Positions 5,906 through 11,256 of a stretch of 11,256 nt of DNA are shown here, one piece after another. Position numbers and translations under genes: made by a program. This DNA is from JAYZVT01 sp050248375 (lineage in GTDB: Bacteria; Pseudomonadota; Alphaproteobacteria; Rhizobiales; Methyloligellaceae). The first letter of the stretch is position 1. Each line of letters starts with the position of its first letter. Under the pieces are notes generated by a model. It had not been told where the DNA came from. It did no database searches and was given only the letters and a program-made list of their open reading frames with translations. The stretch spans positions 1-11,256 of the forward strand of contig JBFWSL010000108.1 of NCBI GenBank assembly GCA_050248375.1. The letters run 5' to 3'.

Positions 5906-7879
5906 ATGCGACGGCTGTCCATCAGAGACGACTTCATGACCGTTTTCGGCATGATCGTGCTGGGCATCGTCGTGCTTTGCGCGGGGGTGCTGACCTCGCG
6001 CACGGTGGCGGAAATGCAGCTCATGCGCGATGCGGAGTCGCACGCCAGGCGCTGGACCACGGTCATCACCTCGCAGCCCACGGAACTCAAGAAGATCTTC
6101 GACGACCACCGGGTGGATTCCAGCGTGCGCCGCATTCTGGAAACGGCGACCCGATTCACCCAGGTCATCTCCTACGAGCTGTATGACGAGCACAACCGGC
6201 TTTTCTATTCGGCCGCCGCCTCGGACTGGAATCCGAAGGAAACGACCCAGCAGGTCCTGGGCGATCCGATCACACGCAACAACATGGCCCAGCACCGGCC
6301 GTCCACACGGCTGCACGAGATCAAGTCCGAAGTTGGCAAGATGAACTACGCGGCCGTGGTGCTGCCGGTGCACGACATCGACCGTCACCTCGGTTCGGTG
6401 GTGGCCTATGTGGACCAGACCGACAAGGCCGCCTCGATCAAGTCCTCGCTGAACGTGATCGCCCTGAGCACCGCCGGGCTGCTGCTGCTGGCGCTTGGCC
6501 TGCCGACGATCATCATCCTCGGCCGCAAGCGCGCCCACGACCAGGCGGAGGACAAGGTCCGGTACCTGTCCGACCACGACACGCTCACCTCGCTGCCGAA
6601 CCGCAGCGCCTTCAACGCGAAGCTGGAGGAAACCCTGGCCGGCGCCACGGAGGAACAGCGACGACTGGCCGTGCTGATCTTCGACATTCACCGGTTCAAG
6701 GAAATCAACGATTCGCTCGGGCACTCCCGGGCCGACGAGTTCCTGAAGACCGTGGCGGCGGTGATCGACGACCGCCTGCCCGACAACGCCTATGCGGCGC
6801 GGCTGGGAAGCGACGAATTCGCGGTCATGCTGCCGCACTCCGGCGATATGGACGAGGTGATGAAGTTCGCCAAGTCGATCTGCGCCGCGGTGGCTCAGGC
6901 CTCCTCCCAGATCTGGGTCGGACTCAACTGCTCGCTGAACTGCGGCGGCGCGATATCGCCCGACCACGCGACGGACCGCCAGGACCTGCTGCGCTACGCC
7001 GACCTGGCCCTGCAGGCGGCCAAGACCGAGGGCGCGGGCAGGCCGAGGCTGTTCGAGCGCGGCATGGACGTCGCCTTCATGCGCAAGCGCGAGCGCGAAC
7101 AGGACCTGCGCCGGGCGATCGAAGCCGGCGAGTTCCACATGGCCTACCAGCCGCTGGTGGACGCCACGACCGGCGCCTTCTGCGGCCACGAGGCGCTGAT
7201 CCGCTGGAACCATCCGGTGCACGGGAAAATCTCTCCCGCCTACTTCATCACGCTGGCGGAAGAGACCGGTCTGATCGTGCCGCTGGGCGAATGGGCCCTT
7301 CGGACCGTGTGCGCGGAAGCCGCCAGGTTCCCGCAGCCGCTCAAGGTGGCGGTGAACCTGTCGCCGCTGCAATTCGCCGAAGGCAAGGTGGCGGAGCATG
7401 TGGCCAGCGTTCTCGAGGACACGCAGTTCGACCCCCGCCGGCTCGAGGTGGAGATCACCGAGAACGTGCTGCTGGACAACACCGAGGCGGTGCTGCAGGA
7501 GCTGAACGCCCTGCGCGAGCTCGGCGTGTCCATCGCCATGGACGACTTCGGCTCGGGGTATTCGAGCCTGAGCTACCTGTCGCGCTTCCGCTTCGACAAG
7601 ATCAAGATCGACCGGCAGTTCGTGCTCAGCATGGGCAATGACCCGGCCATGGGCGCCATCGTCAAGTGCATCATCGCCATGGGCAAGTCGCTCGGCGTGA
7701 CGGTTGTCGCGGAGGGCGTGGAGACCGAGGAGCAGCTCGCCTTCCTGAAGGCGGAAGGCTGCGACCAGGTCCAGGGCTACCTGTTCGGCTACCCGGTGCG
7801 CATCGACGAAGCCGCCATCAAGGCGGACGAGAACGTCGTCAAGGTGCCGCAGAAGCAGCTTGTCCGCCGCCGGGCCTGA
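5906..7879 (+). CDS. Membrane-bound sensor with degenerate GGDEF and intact EAL domain; probable c-di-GMP phosphodiesterase
   Basis: 657 residues. Transmembrane helix 1 is about residues 12-30. An extracytoplasmic region of about 150 residues (31-180) contains a segment, VISYELYDEHNRLFYSA, that looks like a Cache/PAS-type sensor. Helix 2 is about 183-206. The GGDEF domain (about 215-385) has GSDEF (301-305) in place of GGDEF, His262 where the metal-binding loop usually has Asp or Asn, Ala276 in place of the usual Gly of GHxxGD, and no correctly spaced RxxD inhibitory site. Cyclase activity is therefore doubtful. The EAL domain (about 398-640) keeps EAL (429-431), the Asn of VNLSP (484), EITEN (516-520), DDFGSGYSS (546-554), KIKID (565-569), AEGVET (602-607) and QGYLFG (624-629), so c-di-GMP hydrolysis is expected. 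The ATG at 5906 has a G-rich stretch upstream; Met11 is an alternative start. No neighbour tells what signal it senses. Confidence 0.92.
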   Translation: MRRLSIRDDFMTVFGMIVLGIVVLCAGVLTSRTVAEMQLMRDAESHARRWTTVITSQPTELKKIFDDHRVDSSVRRILETATRFTQVISYELYDEHNRLFYSAAASDWNPKETTQQVLGDPITRNNMAQHRPSTRLHEIKSEVGKMNYAAVVLPVHDIDRHLGSVVAYVDQTDKAASIKSSLNVIALSTAGLLLLALGLPTIIILGRKRAHDQAEDKVRYLSDHDTLTSLPNRSAFNAKLEETLAGATEEQRRLAVLIFDIHRFKEINDSLGHSRADEFLKTVAAVIDDRLPDNAYAARLGSDEFAVMLPHSGDMDEVMKFAKSICAAVAQASSQIWVGLNCSLNCGGAISPDHATDRQDLLRYADLALQAAKTEGAGRPRLFERGMDVAFMRKREREQDLRRAIEAGEFHMAYQPLVDATTGAFCGHEALIRWNHPVHGKISPAYFITLAEETGLIVPLGEWALRTVCAEAARFPQPLKVAVNLSPLQFAEGKVAEHVASVLEDTQFDPRRLEVEITENVLLDNTEAVLQELNALRELGVSIAMDDFGSGYSSLSYLSRFRFDKIKIDRQFVLSMGNDPAMGAIVKCIIAMGKSLGVTVVAEGVETEEQLAFLKAEGCDQVQGYLFGYPVRIDEAAIKADENVVKVPQKQLVRRRA

Positions 7880-7950
7880 CCGCCGTCCGGCACCGGAATT
7901 CCCGCAACATCGCTGCCTCCCCGCCCCTCCGGCCGTTCCGCCGGGATAAA

Positions 7951-7965
7951 TGTAACATTATTACA
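7951..7965. promoter_or_regulatory. Distal Zur-like operator
   Basis: TGTAACATTATTACA is a 15-bp palindrome matching in six of seven arm positions around a central T. It lies 118 bp before the receptor start, in otherwise GC-rich DNA. It resembles known Zur boxes (AT-rich dyads with TGTTAT/ATAACA-type arms) and shares the 8-mer TGTAACAT with the proximal palindrome at 8055-8062. Zur as the binder is inferred from this resemblance and from the gene downstream. Confidence 0.5.
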
Positions 7966-7987
7966 ACAGAGCGCGAAAATCCGCATC

Positions 7988-8006
7988 TGCACGGTCGATC
8001 CGTGCA
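7988..8006. other. Hairpin between the two operator-like sites
   Basis: TGCACGG-TCGAT-CCGTGCA is a perfect 7-bp inverted repeat with a 5-nt loop, standing between the two AT-rich palindromes. It is too GC-rich for a Zur site and has no T-tract. It could end transcription from the phosphodiesterase gene weakly, or bind another regulator. Confidence 0.4.
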
Positions 8007-8016
8007 CCCGCACCCC

Positions 8017-8046
8017 TTGTTCGTCACCTCGGCCCGGAGTCATAAA
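8017..8046 (+). promoter_or_regulatory. Candidate sigma70-type promoter of the ZnuD-like receptor gene
   Basis: TTGTTC (8017-8022) and CATAAA (8041-8046) are separated by 18 bp and each matches the consensus in four of six positions. Transcription would begin near 8052, inside the palindrome 8046-8067, which is the arrangement expected for a repressed promoter. Confidence 0.45.
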
Positions 8047-8067
8047 AGTTATGATGTAACATAACTT
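8046..8067. promoter_or_regulatory. Proximal Zur-like operator
   Basis: A perfect 8-bp inverted repeat, AAGTTATG (8046-8053) and CATAACTT (8060-8067), with a 6-nt centre that adds one further pair. The GTTATG...CATAAC core closely resembles Zur boxes known upstream of znu genes in alphaproteobacteria. It overlaps the predicted -10 and start site and ends 15 bp before the receptor ATG. The symmetry is directly seen; the regulator is inferred. Confidence 0.65.
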
Positions 8068-8082
8068 GCGGGAGACGGGAGC

Positions 8083-10179
8083 ATGAGGGGACTGAAGTGC
8101 GTGTTGGGTGGCGCGGCGGGATTCGCGGCTTTGATGCTGCCGCCGTCGGGAGGCCGTCAGGCCCTGGCCCAGGAAGCGCCCGTTGCGCTCGATGTGATCA
8201 CCGTGCAGTCCCAGAGTCCGTTCGACGCGGCGCATGGCGAGACGTTCCAGTCGGTGACCGTGCTCACCCAGGAGCAGCTCCAGTTCCTCTCCCGGGCCTC
8301 CCTCGGCGACACGCTCGCCACCCAGCCCGGCATAACGGCCTCCACCTTCGCACCCGGAGCAAGCCGGCCGATCATCCGCGGCCTCGACAACTTCCGGGTG
8401 CGCGTCCAGGAGAACGGCATCGGCTCGCACGACGTCTCCGCGCTGAGCGAGGACCACGGCGTACCGATCGACCCGCTCGCGGCGGAGAAGATCGAGGTGA
8501 TCCGGGGCCCGGCCACCCTGCGCTGGGGATCGGAGGCCATCGGCGGCACGGTGAGCGTGGACAACAACCGCATCCCCGACGCGGTGCCGGTGTCGCCGCG
8601 CATCGAGACGCGCGGCGCACACACCACCGTGGACGGCGGCCTCGAAGGCGCGGTGCTGCTGGACGCGGGCAAGGGCCCGTTCGCGCTGCATTTCGATGCC
8701 TACAGCCGCTCCGCCGACGACTACAGCATTCCGGGCCCCGACAAGAAGCAGGCGAACACCGCCCTGCAGCAGGACGGCCAGGCCGTCGGCGGCTCGCTGG
8801 TCTTCGACCGCGGCTTCCTGGGTCTCGCCTATTCGCACTTCACCAGTCTCTACGGCATTCCCGGCGAGGAGGCGGCCGAGCGCAACCTGCAGATCGACAT
8901 GGAGCAGCACAAGCTGACCGCCAAGGGCGAATACCGCCCCGCCCTGCCGGCCATCGACGCGGTGAAGGTCTGGTTCGGCGTCACCGACTACACCCACGAC
9001 GAGGTGGAGGACGAGGGCAACGGCAAGGAGATCGGCTCCACCTTCGACAATCTGGAACGCGAAGGCCGCACGGAGGTGCTGTTCGCGCCCAGGGCGACGC
9101 CCTTCGGCCAGGCGACGACGGCCATGGGCCTGCATCTGCGCAGCCGCGACCTCAGCGCCTCGGGCGAAGGCGGCGAGCTGCTTGCTCCCAACACGACACA
9201 GAGCATCGCCGGATTCCTGTTCGAGGAGGTGCAGGTGACGCCGCGGCTGAAGGTGCAGGCGGCCGGCCGCATCGAGCAGGTGGACGTGAAGGGCACCACG
9301 GCCCTGTTTCCCGCCGGCCTCATTCCCCCGCCCGACGAGCCGGACGAGCAGGACTTCGACCTCGGCTTCGCCCCGGCCAGCACCAGCCTCGGCATGCTTT
9401 ACGACCTTGGCCGAGGCGTCACCTTCGGGATGACGGGCCAGTATGTGGAGCGCGCGCCGGACACGCTGGAACTGTTCGCCAAGGGTCCGCACGAGGCGTC
9501 GGAGACCTTCGAGATCGGCAATCCGTTTCTGGGCAAGGAGAAGGCGACCGGCGGCGAGATCAGCCTGCGGCGCAAGCAGGGGCGGCTGCGCTTCGATGCC
9601 GCCGCCTATTACACCCAGTTCGAGGGCTTCATTTTCAAGCGGCTGACGGGCATCGAATGCAACGAGGAGTTCGACAGTTGCGGCGCGCCCGACCCGAACG
9701 AGGAAATCCTCACCCAGATCGCCTATTCCCAGGCCGACGCCACTTTCTACGGCATGGAGGCGTCGGGCGAATTCGACCTGTTCGCCGTGTGGCGCGGGCA
9801 TCTGGGCATCGACGCGCAATACGACCGGGTGACCGCCTCCTTCGAGGACGGCGGCGCGGTGCCGCGCATCCCGCCGGAGCGGGCGGGCGCGGGCCTCTAC
9901 TACCGCGACAACGCGCTGTTCGCGCGCGTCGGCTTCCTGCACGGGTTCCGGCAGGACCGCATCGCGGAGAACGAGACGCCGACGGACGGCTACACGCTGC
10001 TCAACGCCGAACTCGCCTATGAGTTGAAGGATCTTGACGGCGGCCGGCAGGTGACGGTCGGCATCGTCGGCACCAACCTGCTCGACGACGACGTGCGCAA
10101 CCACGTCTCCTTCAAGAAGGAGGACGTGCTGCTGCCCGGCGCCAGCGTGAAGTTCTTCGCGCGCATGGCGCTGAACTAG
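8083..10179 (+). CDS. znuD: ZnuD-type TonB-dependent outer-membrane receptor, probable zinc importer
   Basis: 698 residues. A signal peptide (1 to about 29, ending ALAQ) is followed by a TonB-box-like LDVITV (36-41), the plug domain (about 45-165) with IIRGLDNFRVRVQENGI and the IEVIRGPATLRWGSEAIGGTV signature, then a 22-strand-type barrel. Blocks characteristic of ZnuD/TdfJ receptors are present: ALSEDHGVPIDPL (120-132), ERAPDTLELFAKGPHEASETFEIGN with following GKEK (about 460-490), FYGMEASGEF, and NLLDDDVRNHVSFKKEDVLLPG near the end. The ATG at 8083 follows GGGAG (8070-8074) at 8-nt spacing. Two Zur-like palindromes upstream support zinc control. Oddities: the His-rich loop known from the Neisseria protein is replaced by a short, acidic stretch (257-277); an acidic segment DEPDEQDFD (418-426) and a Cys pair (526, 533) lie in predicted loops; the last residue is Asn rather than the usual Phe/Tyr. 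Family assignment is firm. Zinc as substrate is likely, but other divalent metals remain possible. Confidence 0.88.
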   Translation: MRGLKCVLGGAAGFAALMLPPSGGRQALAQEAPVALDVITVQSQSPFDAAHGETFQSVTVLTQEQLQFLSRASLGDTLATQPGITASTFAPGASRPIIRGLDNFRVRVQENGIGSHDVSALSEDHGVPIDPLAAEKIEVIRGPATLRWGSEAIGGTVSVDNNRIPDAVPVSPRIETRGAHTTVDGGLEGAVLLDAGKGPFALHFDAYSRSADDYSIPGPDKKQANTALQQDGQAVGGSLVFDRGFLGLAYSHFTSLYGIPGEEAAERNLQIDMEQHKLTAKGEYRPALPAIDAVKVWFGVTDYTHDEVEDEGNGKEIGSTFDNLEREGRTEVLFAPRATPFGQATTAMGLHLRSRDLSASGEGGELLAPNTTQSIAGFLFEEVQVTPRLKVQAAGRIEQVDVKGTTALFPAGLIPPPDEPDEQDFDLGFAPASTSLGMLYDLGRGVTFGMTGQYVERAPDTLELFAKGPHEASETFEIGNPFLGKEKATGGEISLRRKQGRLRFDAAAYYTQFEGFIFKRLTGIECNEEFDSCGAPDPNEEILTQIAYSQADATFYGMEASGEFDLFAVWRGHLGIDAQYDRVTASFEDGGAVPRIPPERAGAGLYYRDNALFARVGFLHGFRQDRIAENETPTDGYTLLNAELAYELKDLDGGRQVTVGIVGTNLLDDDVRNHVSFKKEDVLLPGASVKFFARMALN

Positions 10180-10216
10180 AAGACGGGGGCGTCCGACCAA
10201 GCGCCCCTGCGGATCG

Positions 10217-10284
10217 CGTCACCCCGGCAAGCCGGTGCGCGGGCCTTGCCCCATCGGGGTCCGACCCGGCGCGCCGGGGTGGCG
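10217..10284. repeat. Nested GC-rich palindromes between convergent genes; REP-like element or bidirectional terminator
   Basis: An outer 12-bp stem (10217-10228 with 10273-10284, one T-G wobble), core CACCCCGGC / GCCGGGGTG, encloses CCCC-ATC-GGGG (10249-10259). It also overlaps a perfect 14-bp palindrome, CCCGGCGCGCCGGG (10265-10278), and CCGGC-AA-GCCGG (10224-10235). The element fills most of the 121-bp gap between the stop codons of the receptor gene and mrp. No T-tract is present. The CACCCCGGC/GCCGGGGTG core is like palindromes commonly scattered between genes in alphaproteobacterial chromosomes; here that is an inference from one copy. Confidence 0.5.
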
Positions 10285-10300
10285 TGAGCGGAACCGCGGC

Positions 10301-11256
10301 TCAGCTCTCGATGACGATGGACGGCGCGGCGCGGGTTCCAGCCTTGTGCCGCTCGATCTCGGCCCACGCCTTCTTCGCGATGTCGCGATAGATGGCGGCG
10401 TGCGGGCCTTCGGGCTCGCTGACCACCACGGGCTGGCCGGCGTCGGACTTCTCGCGGATGTCCATGTGCAGCGGCACTTCGCCGAGGAAGGGCACGCCGA
10501 GCTTCTCCGCCTCGTGGCGGGCGCCGCCATGGCCGAAAATATCGGAGCGGGTGCCGCAGCTCGGGCACAGGAAGTAACTCATGTTCTCGACGATGCCGAG
10601 CACGGGCACGTCGGTCTTGCGGAACATGTTGAGGCCCTTGCGGGCGTCGATCAGCGCCAGGTCCTGGGGCGTGGACACGATGACGGCGCCGGCCAGCGGC
10701 ACCTGCTGGGCCATGGTGAGCTGGGCATCGCCGGTGCCGGGCGGCATGTCCACCACCAGCAGGTCGAGTTCGCCCCAGGCGACTTCCTTCAACATCTGCG
10801 TCAGCGCGGACATGACCATCGGCCCGCGCCAGATCATGGGCGTGTCTTCCTCCACCAGGAAGCCCATGGACATGACCTTGAGGCCGTAGCCTTCCATCGG
10901 CTTGAGCACGTTGCCCTGCACCGGCTGCGGACGGCCGGTTATGCCGAGAAGGCGCGGCATGGAGGGGCCGTAGATATCGGCGTCGAGCACGCCGACCTTG
11001 AGCCCGTTGGCCTGGAAGGCGAGCGCCAGGTTGACGGCGGTGGTGGACTTGCCGACGCCGCCCTTGCCGCTGGCCACGGCGACGATGTTCTTCACGCCGG
11101 GCACGCCGGCGATCTGCCGGGGTCCGCCTTGGGGGCCACCCTGGGGCCCGGCGCGGCCGGCCATGGGGGGAGGAACGGCGCCGGGGCCGGCGCCGGGAGG
11201 CGGCGAGGTGCGGCGGCCGGCGGGAGCGCCTGCGTGCGCCCCGTTGCCGCCCTGTC
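10301..11256 (-). CDS. mrp: Mrp/ApbC/NBP35-family Fe-S cluster carrier ATPase (5' end cut off)
   Basis: Cytoplasmic P-loop ATPase that binds and hands over [4Fe-4S] clusters to target proteins. Counting from the Met codon at 11164, a deviant Walker A SGKGGVGKS lies at 32-40, DADIYGPSMPRLLG at 61-74, the switch segment VVDMPPGTGD at 137-146, and the cluster-binding C-P-S-C at 200-203; the stop is at 10301-10303. That Met is probably not the true start. The frame stays open for 30 more codons to the window edge, in a Gly/Pro/Ala-rich linker (AGAPAG, PPPGAGPGAVPPP) that continues after Met as GPQGGPQGGP. Family members commonly carry an N-terminal MIP18/DUF59 domain joined by just such a linker, and it would lie right of 11256. 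The gene converges on the ZnuD-like gene. Fe-S enzymes nearby (FdhAB, MoaA) are possible clients, but no operon link exists. Confidence 0.93.
   Translation of the reverse strand, partial: QGGNGAHAGAPAGRRTSPPPGAGPGAVPPPMAGRAGPQGGPQGGPRQIAGVPGVKNIVAVASGKGGVGKSTTAVNLALAFQANGLKVGVLDADIYGPSMPRLLGITGRPQPVQGNVLKPMEGYGLKVMSMGFLVEEDTPMIWRGPMVMSALTQMLKEVAWGELDLLVVDMPPGTGDAQLTMAQQVPLAGAVIVSTPQDLALIDARKGLNMFRKTDVPVLGIVENMSYFLCPSCGTRSDIFGHGGARHEAEKLGVPFLGEVPLHMDIREKSDAGQPVVVSEPEGPHAAIYRDIAKKAWAEIERHKAGTRAAPSIVIES

Noticed and set aside
5903..7399. 498-codon minus-strand open frame opposite the GGDEF/EAL gene
   Set aside because: No domain motifs and biased composition; the plus strand has intact EAL catalytic motifs over the same bases.
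8097..10022. 641-codon open frame on the plus strand, inside the receptor gene but in another frame
   Set aside because: Arg/Gly/Pro-rich low-information translation typical of an out-of-frame shadow in high-GC DNA; the receptor frame explains the region.
7789..10200. 803-codon open frame on the minus strand, opposite the receptor gene
   Set aside because: It is a mirror of the GC-rich codon usage of the receptor. The translation is rich in Arg, Ala, His and Val without any recognisable domain, and the receptor on the plus strand has clear family motifs throughout.

Overview
The window reads as chromosomal DNA from a high-GC Gram-negative bacterium, most probably an alphaproteobacterium. That placement is inferred from the overall base composition, the protein families and the intergenic palindromes; there is no rRNA or other marker gene to confirm it. 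No transposase, phage gene, tRNA, rRNA or CRISPR array is visible. Almost all the DNA is accounted for by seven protein genes, two of them cut by the window edges.

Left part (1-4391, minus strand): a formate dehydrogenase operon. In transcription order it holds a TorD-family maturation chaperone, a 65-residue twin-arginine (TAT) peptide of the type found beside formate dehydrogenases, the large catalytic subunit FdhA (molybdenum/tungsten bis-MGD enzyme, cysteine form, with a TAT signal) and the four-cluster ferredoxin-like subunit FdhB, which runs off the left edge. A membrane cytochrome b subunit would be expected just beyond position 1. Divergent from this operon, across a 335-bp intergenic region with an AT-rich core and a cluster of related short motifs, is moaA (4727-5764), the first enzyme of molybdopterin synthesis. 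Cofactor synthesis and the enzyme that uses the cofactor therefore share one control region. moaA uses a TTG start codon behind a strong ribosome binding site.

Middle part (5906-7879, plus): a two-transmembrane protein with an extracytoplasmic sensor region, a degenerate GGDEF domain (GSDEF) and an EAL domain with its catalytic residues intact, most likely a cyclic-di-GMP phosphodiesterase.

Right part: a ZnuD-type TonB-dependent outer-membrane receptor (8083-10179, plus) preceded by two palindromes resembling Zur (zinc uptake regulator) operators. One of them directly overlaps the predicted start of transcription, so this is probably a zinc-starvation-induced metal importer. It faces a convergent Mrp/ApbC-type Fe-S carrier ATPase (10301 to the right edge, minus), whose open reading frame continues through a Gly/Pro/Ala-rich linker beyond the window. 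The 121 bp between them is packed with GC-rich dyad symmetry that resembles an interspersed palindromic repeat and may end transcription from both sides.

Functionally the window is about metals: Mo/W-pterin and Fe-S for formate oxidation, Fe-S delivery by Mrp, and zinc uptake, plus one signalling protein. I found no convincing new multi-gene system. The points most worth a second look are the intergenic control elements and the departures from family norm in the receptor, the GGDEF domain and the small TAT peptide.
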